Shown here: in pieces, positions 17,711-24,453 of the stretch
How positions within the stretch are numbered: the stretch's first letter is position 1
Layout of the letters: every line of letters begins with the position of its first letter
Assembly: GCF_003173755.1 (NCBI RefSeq)
Contig: NZ_CP029553.1
Span: 893,001-957,000, forward strand
DNA from: Methylobacterium terrae
Lineage (GTDB): Bacteria > Pseudomonadota > Alphaproteobacteria > Rhizobiales > Beijerinckiaceae
DNA length: 64,000 bases
Reading direction: 5' to 3'
Translations under genes and position numbers: made by a program
Notes under the pieces: model-generated
The model's input: the letters and a program-made list of their open reading frames with translations, nothing else
Told to the model about the DNA's origin: nothing
Database searches by the model: none

Positions 17711-18136
17711 GTGCCCGAGCCGACAGCGCCCGCTTCGATCGCGCGTCCGCACGATCTCACACCGTCTCCTTCGATCGCCCCCGACCCGGACCTGCGCGCG
17801 ATCGACCTCGCGCCGAGCGCGGGCGCAGGGTCCGACCGCCTGGACGAAGGCGCGCGCGCGCACCTCGCCCGTGCCGGCCGGGATGCCCTCGATGCCTGCC
17901 TGCGCCGCTTCGCCCCCGAGGAGCGCGCGGCGTTCTGGCGCGCGATCGGCCGCTGCTACAACCGGCCGTACAATTCCGCGGCTCCCGCGCCCCCGGATGC
18001 CGCGCCCGTCGAGGAGGCCGGCCCCGACCTCGCATCCGCGGCGACGGCGATTCCCGACGCCGTCCCGGCCGCCCACGTGATCGAGGCGGTCTGCCCGAAC
18101 CCGGACGTCCCGTTGCCGCAGGCCGGCCTCCCGTGA
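17711..18136 (+). CDS. Hypothetical protein (141 aa)
   Basis: The frame starts at a GTG at 17711 with AGGGAG seven bases upstream. The product has a Pro/Ala-rich N-terminus, then a short helical core (LDEGARAHLARAGRDALDACLRRFAPEERAAFWRAIGRCYNRP) and a disordered acidic tail. No family is recognised. The good ribosome-binding site and normal codon use support it as a gene. Confidence 0.5.
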   Translation: MPEPTAPASIARPHDLTPSPSIAPDPDLRAIDLAPSAGAGSDRLDEGARAHLARAGRDALDACLRRFAPEERAAFWRAIGRCYNRPYNSAAPAPPDAAPVEEAGPDLASAATAIPDAVPAAHVIEAVCPNPDVPLPQAGLP

Positions 18137-18173
18137 CGCCGCCGGCCCGGCGCGGGCGGGCCGGCGGCGCCTG

Positions 18174-18440
18174 ATGAGCGCCCATCCCGGCATCCCCCTG
18201 GACGCGCAGCTGCGGCGGGTCGTGGCGGCCTCGCAGGTCCTGGCCGGCGAGATGGTGCTGCTCGGCCTCGCGGTGCAGATCGCCTGGTTCGAGGCCTGGA
18301 CGCAGCCGGTGATCGACGCCGCGCAGGCGCAGGGCGCGGGCCTCGCCCGGCGGGCGCGCCGCGACCGCCTGATGCGCCGCGGCGTGCCGGCCCATCTCGC
18401 CGGCCGGTCCCTGACCCTGGTGTCGCCGCGAGCCCGGTGA
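18174..18440 (+). CDS. Small helical hypothetical protein (88 aa)
   Basis: 88 residues in one hydrophobic-to-amphipathic helix pair (LRRVVAASQVLAGEMVLLGLAVQIAWFEAWTQPVIDAAQ) with a basic C-terminus. No Shine-Dalgarno is obvious and no family is recognised. It lies 37 bp after the previous hypothetical gene and may be cotranscribed. Confidence 0.45.
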   Translation: MSAHPGIPLDAQLRRVVAASQVLAGEMVLLGLAVQIAWFEAWTQPVIDAAQAQGAGLARRARRDRLMRRGVPAHLAGRSLTLVSPRAR

Positions 18441-18487
18441 CCTGATGCCGGCGACTTGATCCGGGCGACTTGATCGGGCCGACTTGC
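18431..18487. repeat. Degenerate 14-bp tandem repeat, four copies
   Basis: Four successive imperfect 14-mers around the core GGCGACTTGATC span the end of the 88-residue gene and the gap before fliP. Seen directly; no function suggested. Confidence 0.6.
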
Positions 18488-18501
18488 CGCCCGCGCTCCG
18501 G

Positions 18502-19257
18502 TCACCCGCCGTAGCTCTGCACCAGCGATCCCGCGACCAGGGTCCAGCCGTCGACCAGCACGAAGAAGATCAGCTTGAACGGCAGCGCCACGGTGGCGGG
18601 CGGCAGCATCATCATGCCGACGGACATCAGGATCGACGCGACCACGAGGTCGATGATCAGGAACGGGATGAACAGCAGGAAGCCGATCTCGAAGGCGCGC
18701 CTGAGCTCCGAGACCATGAAGGCGGGGGTCAGCACCTCGAGGCCGACGGCCTCGGGCGTCGCGGGCGTGCCGGCCCGGGCGAGGTCGAGGAACAGCTTGA
18801 GGTCCTTCTCGCGCACGCTGCGCAGCATGAACGCCTTGAACGGCGCGCTCGCGCGCTCGAAGGCCTGGCTCTGCTGGATCTGCCCGGCGAGCAGCGGCTC
18901 GATGCCGGTGCGGTAGGCCTCCCGTGCCGTCGGCGCCATCACGAAGGCGGTGAGGAACAGCGACAGGCTGACGATCACCGCGTTGGGCGGCGCCGTCTGG
19001 GTGCCGAGCGCCGAGCGCAGGATCGACAGCACCACCACGATGCGGGTGAACGAGGTCGCCATCACCAGCACCGAGGGCGCCAGCGCCAGCACGGTGATGA
19101 GGGCGACGAGCTGCAGCGCCCGCTCGGTGACGCCGCCGCTGGGGCCGAGATCGACCGTCAGGCTCTGCGCCAGCGCCGTGCCGCCGGACAGGAACAGCAG
19201 GGCGATCGTCGCGCGGCAGAGGAGGGGGAGGAGGGACGGGCGATTCGCGGGCGGCAT
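18502..19257 (-). CDS. fliP: Flagellar type III export protein FliP
   Basis: 251 residues with a cleavable signal peptide (ending TALAQS) and the family's four TM helices. Signatures are VLVMATSFTRIVVVLSILRSALGTQTAPPNAVIVSLSLFLTAFVM, the FMLRSVREKDL segment and SELRRAFEIGFLLFIPFLIIDLVVASILMSVGMMMLPP. FliP forms the core of the export gate with FliQ and FliR. The start at 19257 fits the signal peptide. It lies about 105 bp downstream of fliO in the same direction. Confidence 0.95.
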   Translation of the reverse strand: MPPANRPSLLPLLCRATIALLFLSGGTALAQSLTVDLGPSGGVTERALQLVALITVLALAPSVLVMATSFTRIVVVLSILRSALGTQTAPPNAVIVSLSLFLTAFVMAPTAREAYRTGIEPLLAGQIQQSQAFERASAPFKAFMLRSVREKDLKLFLDLARAGTPATPEAVGLEVLTPAFMVSELRRAFEIGFLLFIPFLIIDLVVASILMSVGMMMLPPATVALPFKLIFFVLVDGWTLVAGSLVQSYGG

Positions 19258-19361
19258 GGCGGCGGCGACCCTGGGCCGCGTCGCCGCCGCCCGCAAGCGC
19301 CGCGCCCGCCTCGCCCCGTCGAGGGCGGGCGGGCGCGGTTCCGGTGCAACAGCCCGGGGGC

Positions 19362-20582
19362 TCAGCGCTTGTCGAGGGGCCGGCCGAGGAGGCGGGCGAA
19401 CTCGGCCTCGATCTCCTCGACCGAGAACGGGTTCTGGACCGAGGGCGGCTTCGCGGCGGGCGCCGGCTCCTCCGGGGGCGGAGGCGGGGCCGGGGGCGGC
19501 TCGGGGACCGGCTCCGGCGGGGGCGGCGGGACGGGCTCCGGTTCGGGCTCCGGTTCGGGCTCCGGGGGCGGGGGCGGAGGCGGCTCTGGCGGCGGCGGAG
19601 GAGCGGGCTCCGGTTCGGGTTCGGGCTCCGGCGGGGGCGGCGGGGGCGGCGCCGGCATGGGTGCAGGTTCGGACACGGGCTCGGGCGGAGCGCTCACCGC
19701 CGGGGCGGACGGGCGGGCCGGCGCCACCGCGGAGGAGGGCCGCCGCAGGGCCTCCTCGAGCTGGCGGGCCATGTCGTTGAGGATCGCCGCGTCCACCGTG
19801 CGCGGCTCGGTCCCGCGGGTGCCGGCCGGGGCCGGGACCGGCTCGGGCGGCAGGATCGGCTCGGGCATCGGCGGAGGTGCCTCGACCACCGGGGGCGGCT
19901 GGACCGCGAAGGCGGGCGACGCGTCGGCCGGGGCCTCCGGGGGCGGCGCTTCGACACCGGGAACTCCGAGGGACGGAACTCCGAGGGGCGGGGTCTGGCG
20001 GGCGGCGCGCAGGCTCGGCGGCTCGACCCGGCGCGAGGCGTTGAAGCGCGAGGCCGGCCGCGCCGCCTCGGGCGCCGCCTCCGGGGCCGGCGCGAAGACC
20101 GGGGTGGTCCGGACCGGCTCGGGGGTGCGGACGGGGATCTCGGGCTCGGGGAAGGGCGGCGGCAGCGGCGCGGGCTCGTGCCCCGCCGGCAGGGTCAGGG
20201 GCATGTCGGGGGCGTCCGCCGGCTCGGACCGGTCGGCCAGCTCCGCCGCGACCCGGTTGCCGCCGGCCCGCACGATGTTGCGCTCGACCACGACGTCGTT
20301 CGGCCCGCCGACCAGCAGCAGGTGCTCGACGTTGTCGCGCCGCAGGAGGATCAGCTGGCGCTGCCGGTCCAGCTCGTAGATGTCGACGATGCCGAGCCGC
20401 GGCTGCCGGCTGCGGCCGGTGGCGCCGTTGCCCCCCAGGGTGAGGCGGCCCCGGGCGAACCGTTTCGCCCCGAGGGCGAACAGGCTGAGGAGCACGACCA
20501 TGATCAGGAAGACGATCAGGTAGGAGAGCAAGGGCGAACCGTCCGTCCCGAGGATCGAGGAGAGCAAAGCACGGTCTCTCAA
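19362..20582 (-). CDS. fliO: FliO-like flagellar export protein with very long Pro/Glu-rich tail
   Basis: 406 residues. A single TM segment near the N-terminus (LLSYLIVFLIMVVLLSLFALGAKRFA) is followed by the FliO core (RLGIVDIYELDRQRQLILLRRDNVEHLLLVGGPNDVVVERNIV). More than 270 residues of Pro-rich sequence follow, including PEPEPEP runs, ending in a conserved-looking helix (FSVEEIEAEFARLLGRPL). FliO helps assemble the FliP ring. Typical FliO is 100-150 residues, so the tail is unusual. The frame opens at a TTG (20582); no ATG precedes the core, so the start is uncertain. The first CtrA box lies about 75 bp upstream. Confidence 0.85.
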   Translation of the reverse strand: MRDRALLSSILGTDGSPLLSYLIVFLIMVVLLSLFALGAKRFARGRLTLGGNGATGRSRQPRLGIVDIYELDRQRQLILLRRDNVEHLLLVGGPNDVVVERNIVRAGGNRVAAELADRSEPADAPDMPLTLPAGHEPAPLPPPFPEPEIPVRTPEPVRTTPVFAPAPEAAPEAARPASRFNASRRVEPPSLRAARQTPPLGVPSLGVPGVEAPPPEAPADASPAFAVQPPPVVEAPPPMPEPILPPEPVPAPAGTRGTEPRTVDAAILNDMARQLEEALRRPSSAVAPARPSAPAVSAPPEPVSEPAPMPAPPPPPPPEPEPEPEPAPPPPPEPPPPPPPEPEPEPEPEPVPPPPPEPVPEPPPAPPPPPEEPAPAAKPPSVQNPFSVEEIEAEFARLLGRPLDKR

Positions 20583-20655
20583 GTGAGGCGTACGCGGGGC
20601 ACGCCGACGATGTGACGCCTTCTAGCACGGCCGTGACCGGCCTGCGCAGGGGACC

Positions 20656-20670
20656 TTAACATATCGTTAA
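20656..20670. promoter_or_regulatory. CtrA box 1 (TTAA-N7-TTAA)
   Basis: A perfect match to the CtrA consensus TTAA-N7-TTAA in the fliO/flgB divergent region, about 75 bp from the fliO start. CtrA is the cell-cycle response regulator of alphaproteobacteria and activates early flagellar genes. Confidence 0.8.
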
Positions 20671-20724
20671 CAGCTTTGAGCGGCATGGGGCCGGTCCGCG
20701 CGGGACGCGCGAACACGGATCGTC

Positions 20725-20739
20725 TTAACCAGGTTTTAA
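20725..20739. promoter_or_regulatory. CtrA box 2 (TTAA-N7-TTAA)
   Basis: A second perfect TTAA-N7-TTAA, extended to TTAACC, 47 bp before the flgB start. Two perfect boxes in a genome this GC-rich are very unlikely by chance. Confidence 0.82.
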
Positions 20740-20785
20740 CCATGCGCTAGGCAGATTGTGCCGGTCTAAACCGGAAGGCCCGCCC

Positions 20786-21190
20786 GTGTCGGTCACCGAT
20801 CTCCCCGTCGTCGCGATGTTGCGCAACCGGATGCAATGGCAGCAGACGCGCCAGAAGGTCCTGGCGGAGAACGTCGCCAACGCCGATACGCCGGGCTTCA
20901 GGGCCCGCGACCTCAAGGAGCCGCGATTCCGGCCGGACGGCGCCGTCGCCGCCGCGGGGCTGCCGGTCATCGGCATGGAGCGCACCAGCGGCCTGCACCT
21001 CGCCAGCGCCGGCGGCGGCGGTCCGAGCGAGGAGCGCACCGGCACCCGCTTCGAGATGACGCCGAGCGGCAACGCGGTGAGCCTCGAGGACGAGATGCTG
21101 AAGGCCGCCGACAACCAGAGCGACTACCAGCTCGCGAGCCTCCTCTACCGCAAGAGCCTGCAGACCCTGCGCACCGCGGTCGGCCGGTAG
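20786..21190 (+). CDS. flgB: Flagellar rod protein FlgB
   Basis: 134 residues from a GTG at 20786, with GGAAGG seven bases upstream deciding against a TTG 30 bases earlier. It shows the rod-family N-terminal signature LAENVANADTPGFRARDL and the C-terminal heptad helix DNQSDYQLASLLYRKSLQTLRTAVG. FlgB is the proximal rod subunit joining the MS ring. First gene of the flgB-flgC-fliE-fliQ-fliR-flhB set, behind the CtrA boxes. Confidence 0.94.
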   Translation: MSVTDLPVVAMLRNRMQWQQTRQKVLAENVANADTPGFRARDLKEPRFRPDGAVAAAGLPVIGMERTSGLHLASAGGGGPSEERTGTRFEMTPSGNAVSLEDEMLKAADNQSDYQLASLLYRKSLQTLRTAVGR

Positions 21191-21273
21191 CACCGTCCCG
21201 TTCGCCGTCGCGCCGGTGTCGCGGCGACCGGCCGCCTCCCCGATTCCCGTCAGCCCGACCCGAGGTGGTTTCC

Positions 21274-21684
21274 ATGGATTTCAGCAAGGCGATCGGCATC
21301 GCGGCCTCCGGGCTCAAGGTCCAGTCGGGCCGGATGCGGGTGATCTCGGAGAACATCGCCAACGCGGATTCGGCGCCCACCAGCGCCGCCGCCGAGCCCT
21401 ACCGGCGCAAGATCGCGACCTTCACCAACCACGTCGACCGCGCGCTCGACGCGTCCGTGGTCGACCTCGGCAAGGTCCGGCGCGACCAGAGCCCGTTCCG
21501 CTCCAAGCAGGATCCCGGCAACCCGGCCGCCGACGCCAACGGCGAGGTGCGGATGCCCAACGTCAACGTCCTGGTCGAGACCGTCGACATGCGCGAGGCC
21601 CAGCGCTCCTACGAGGCGAACCTCAACATGGTCACGCTCACCAACCGCATGGTGTCCCGCACCATCGACATCCTGAAGGCCTGA
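21274..21684 (+). CDS. flgC: Flagellar rod protein FlgC
   Basis: 136 residues. The N-terminal motif is ASGLKVQSGRMRVISENIANADSAPT and the C-terminus is MREAQRSYEANLNMVTLTNRMVSRTIDILKA, both classical for FlgC. It forms the proximal rod with FlgB and FlgF. An 83-bp gap separates it from flgB, while fliE starts three bases after its stop. Confidence 0.95.
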   Translation: MDFSKAIGIAASGLKVQSGRMRVISENIANADSAPTSAAAEPYRRKIATFTNHVDRALDASVVDLGKVRRDQSPFRSKQDPGNPAADANGEVRMPNVNVLVETVDMREAQRSYEANLNMVTLTNRMVSRTIDILKA

Positions 21685-21686
21685 CC

Positions 21687-21992
21687 ATGACCACGAATGC
21701 CTTCGCGGCCGGCGCCTACGCCGCGATCCAGAACATCGGCCGCAGCCCGGCCGCCGGCACCGCCGGCGCGGGGGAGGGCGGCTTCACCCACCTCCTGTCC
21801 TCGGCCCTCGACGGGGTGTCGGAGGCCGGCAAGCGCGCCGACGGCCAGGCCATGGCGGTCGCCGCCGGCAAGGCCAACGTCGTCGACGTGGTGACCGCGG
21901 TGGCCGAGAGCGAGACCGCGCTCCAGACCCTGGTGGCGGTGCGCGACCGGGTGATCTCGGCCTACGAGGACATCATGCGGATGCAGATTTAA
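21687..21992 (+). CDS. fliE: Flagellar hook-basal body protein FliE
   Basis: 101 residues with the FliE C-terminal pattern (FTHLLSSALDGVSEAG, DVVTAVAESETALQTLVAVRDRVISAYEDIMRMQI). FliE is the adaptor between the MS ring/export gate and the rod. Tightly spaced after flgC and 10 bp before fliQ. Confidence 0.94.
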   Translation: MTTNAFAAGAYAAIQNIGRSPAAGTAGAGEGGFTHLLSSALDGVSEAGKRADGQAMAVAAGKANVVDVVTAVAESETALQTLVAVRDRVISAYEDIMRMQI

Positions 21993-22002
21993 GATTCCGT
22001 CG

Positions 22003-22269
22003 ATGACCGGCCTCGCCATCCTCGACGTCGCCCGCGACGGCATCTTCACCTTCCTGAAGGTCGCCGGCCCCTTGATGGTCGTCGCCCTCGTGGTCGGCCT
22101 CGCGGTGTCGCTGTTCCAGGCCCTGACCCAGATCCAGGAGCAGACCCTGATCTACGTGCCGAAGATCGTCGCGGTCTTCGCCGCGATGCTGCTGATGCTG
22201 CCTTTCATGGGCGACGCGCTGGCCGGCTACATGACCCGCATCGCCGCCCGCATCGCCTCCGGGGGGTGA
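22003..22269 (+). CDS. fliQ: Flagellar export gate protein FliQ
   Basis: 88 residues with two TM helices (GPLMVVALVVGLAVSLFQALTQIQEQTLIYVPKIVAVFAAMLLMLPFMGD), the standard size and pattern of FliQ/SctS. It joins FliP and FliR in the export gate. Confidence 0.95.
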   Translation: MTGLAILDVARDGIFTFLKVAGPLMVVALVVGLAVSLFQALTQIQEQTLIYVPKIVAVFAAMLLMLPFMGDALAGYMTRIAARIASGG

Positions 22270-22404
22270 GGGCGGCCCGGCGGGTGCCGACGCGCGACGC
22301 GGCGACTAGCCATTCCGACGCGCAGATCGAATAACACCCGGACCCGCGAGAGCACTTCACGATCGCGTTGCACTCGCGAAGCTCTCTAGGCCTTTGATTT
22401 TGCC

Positions 22405-22447
22405 GCATTTTCTGCGACGAACCGGTATCCACTTCGTCGGAAAATGC
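22405..22447. repeat. Rhizobial-type intergenic palindromic element
   Basis: An imperfect inverted repeat with arms GCATTTTC..CGACGAA and TTCGTCGGAAAATGC around an ACCGGTATCC-containing loop, flanked by CTCTAG-like ends. It lies in the 203-bp gap between fliQ and fliR. The sequence matches a dispersed intergenic element I recognise from Rhizobiales genomes. It could form a hairpin in the operon transcript. Confidence 0.7.
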
Positions 22448-22472
22448 TCTAGCCCCCCGAATCGCCCCGGAC

Positions 22473-23245
22473 GTGAACCTCCTCCTGCCCGGCCTCGCCT
22501 CGGCCTATCTCCTCACCTTCGCGCGGGTCGGCACCCTGGTGATGCTGATGCCGGGCATCGGCGAGGCGATGGTGACGCCGCGCCTGCGCCTCGCCTTCGC
22601 GCTGCTGCTCTCCCTGGTGCTGTTCCCGGTCGCCCGCCCGCTGCTCCCGGGGGCGCGGGCCCGGAGCCCGGCGGCGCCGGCACGGCGCTGATCGGCGTGC
22701 TCGTCGGCGAGATCGCGGTCGGGCTGGTGCTCGGCCTGAGCGTGCGGGCGGTGATCGCCGCGCTCCAGACCGCCGGCACGATCATCGCCCAGCAGCTCGG
22801 CCTCGCCTTCGCGATGACCGTCGACCCGTCGGTCGGCAACCAGCAGGCGACGCTCGGCAGTTTCCTGAGCCTGCTCGGCCTCACGCTCGTCCTCGCCTCG
22901 GACCTCCACCACCTGGCGATCCAGGGCATCCGCGATTCCTACGTCCTGATGCCGCCGGTCGGCATGCCGGCGACCGGCGACGCCGCCGCCTTCGCGGTCG
23001 GGGCGGTGGCCCGCGGCTTCACCCTGGCGGTGCAGATCTCGGCGCCGTTCATCGCCTTCGGCATCCTGTTCAACCTCGGCCTCGGCGTGCTCTCGCGGAT
23101 GATGCCGCAGATGCAGGTGTTCTTCGTCGCCACCCCGGCCTCGATCCTGATCGGCATGCTGGTCTTCCTGGCGACGATCGGGGTGACGATGGGGGTGTTC
23201 GTCGACGATCTCGGCCGCTTCCTGGCCGATCTCGGGAGGTCGTGA
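22473..23245 (+). pseudogene. fliR: FliR export gate protein, apparent frameshift at 22649-22653
   Basis: The N-terminal part reads from a GTG at 22473 (MNLLLPGLASAYLLTFARVGTLVMLMPGIGE...VARPLLPG) but hits a stop at 22691. The rest (GTALIGVLVGEIAVGLVLGLSVRAV, then DPSVGNQQATLGSFLSLLGLTLVLASDLHHL to DDLGRFLADLGRS) continues in another frame to 23245. Adding one G to the GGGGG run at 22649-22653 restores one continuous frame across the join (LLPGGAGPEPGGAGTALIGVL). Both halves are well conserved and flhB follows four bases later. The defect is therefore very recent, a sequencing error in a homopolymer, or less likely slippage. Confidence 0.88.
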
Positions 23246-23248
23246 GCG

Positions 23249-24313
23249 ATGTCGGACGAGACCGACCAGGAAGACCGCACCGAGGACGCGACCCAGCGAC
23301 GCCTCGACGAGGCGATCAGGCGCGGCGACGTCGCCACCAGCCAGGAGGTCAACACCTTCCTGATGCTCGGCACCTTCACGCTGGTGCTGATGGTCGCCGC
23401 GGCCCCCCTCGCCCGCGGGCTCCTGTCCGACCTCCAGGGCCTGCTCGCCCACCTGCACGAGGTGCCCTCGGATCCGGCCGCCTACATGGCGTTCGGCCGC
23501 CGCGCCCTCCTGGCGGCGCTCCTCGCGCTGGCGGTGCCGGTGGGAGCGGTGGCGGCCGCCGGCGTGATCGGCGGCCTCGTCCAGCACCCGCTGGTCTGGA
23601 CCACCGAGACCCTGGGGGCGCAGTGGAGCCGCGTCTCGCCGATGGCGGGCCTCAAGAGGCTCTTCGGCCCGGAGGCGTGGTTCCAGTTCGCCAAGGGCCT
23701 CGTCAAGATCCTGCTCGTCGGCGTCGCCGCCGGCCTGGTGATGTGGGGCGACCGGGACCGGCTCGAGGCCTTCGCGCGCCTCGAGCCTCCGCGCGTGCTC
23801 CAGGGTACCCTCGCGCTCTGCCTGCGGCTGATGGGCGCGGTGCTGGCGGCCTACGTCGTCGTCACCCTCGGCGACGCGCTCTACCAGCGCTTCCGCTGGC
23901 GGGCGCGCCACCGGATGACGAAGCAGGAGATCAAGGAGGAGCTGAAGGAGCAGGACGGCAGCCCGGAGGTGAAGGGCCGGATGCGCCAGATCCGCATGCA
24001 GCGGGTGAAGAGGCGCATGATGGCGGCGGTGCCGGGGGCGAGCGTGATCGTCACCAACCCGACCCATTTCGCGGTGGCCCTGCGCTACGAGGCCGGCATG
24101 GCCGCGCCGGTCTGCGTCGCCAAGGGCGTCGACGCGCTGGCCCTGCGCATCCGCGAGGTGGCGCGCGAGCACGGGGTGCCGATCGTCGAGAACCCGCCGC
24201 TGGCGCGCGCGCTCCACGCCACCGTCGAGATCGACGCGGCGGTGCCGCCCGAGCATTACCGGGCGGTGGCCGAGGTGATCGGCTACGTCCTGCGCCTGCG
24301 TCGCCGCCACTGA
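23249..24313 (+). CDS. flhB: Flagellar export switch protein FlhB
   Basis: 354 residues: a short polar N-terminus (EDRTEDATQRRLDEAIRRGDVATSQEV), four TM helices, and a cytoplasmic domain with the autocleavage motif NPTH (N270-H273) in SVIVTNPTHFAVALRY. FlhB controls the switch from hook-type to filament-type substrates after self-cleavage between N and P. It starts four bases after the fliR stop. Full length for the family. Confidence 0.96.
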   Translation: MSDETDQEDRTEDATQRRLDEAIRRGDVATSQEVNTFLMLGTFTLVLMVAAAPLARGLLSDLQGLLAHLHEVPSDPAAYMAFGRRALLAALLALAVPVGAVAAAGVIGGLVQHPLVWTTETLGAQWSRVSPMAGLKRLFGPEAWFQFAKGLVKILLVGVAAGLVMWGDRDRLEAFARLEPPRVLQGTLALCLRLMGAVLAAYVVVTLGDALYQRFRWRARHRMTKQEIKEELKEQDGSPEVKGRMRQIRMQRVKRRMMAAVPGASVIVTNPTHFAVALRYEAGMAAPVCVAKGVDALALRIREVAREHGVPIVENPPLARALHATVEIDAAVPPEHYRAVAEVIGYVLRLRRRH

Positions 24314-24453
24314 CGCGGGCCCGGAACGAACCGGGAATTCATTCCACGGAAACGCCGCGCCTGCTAGGGAACGCGGCGAGGGGCCGATCCGGCCCCGCGG
24401 AACGGTCGAGGTCCGGACGCGTGGTCCGGGCCCGCGGGGAGTGTCGAGGCGAC

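Noticed and set aside
18484..20379. Glycine-rich plus-strand open frame opposite fliO/fliP
   Set aside because: It is the complement of the Pro-rich FliO tail and conserved fliP; poly-Gly sequence with no domain.
23242..24453. Long upstream extension of the cckA frame
   Set aside because: It overlaps flhB completely in another frame and reads as low complexity; the ATG at 24454 has its own ribosome-binding site.
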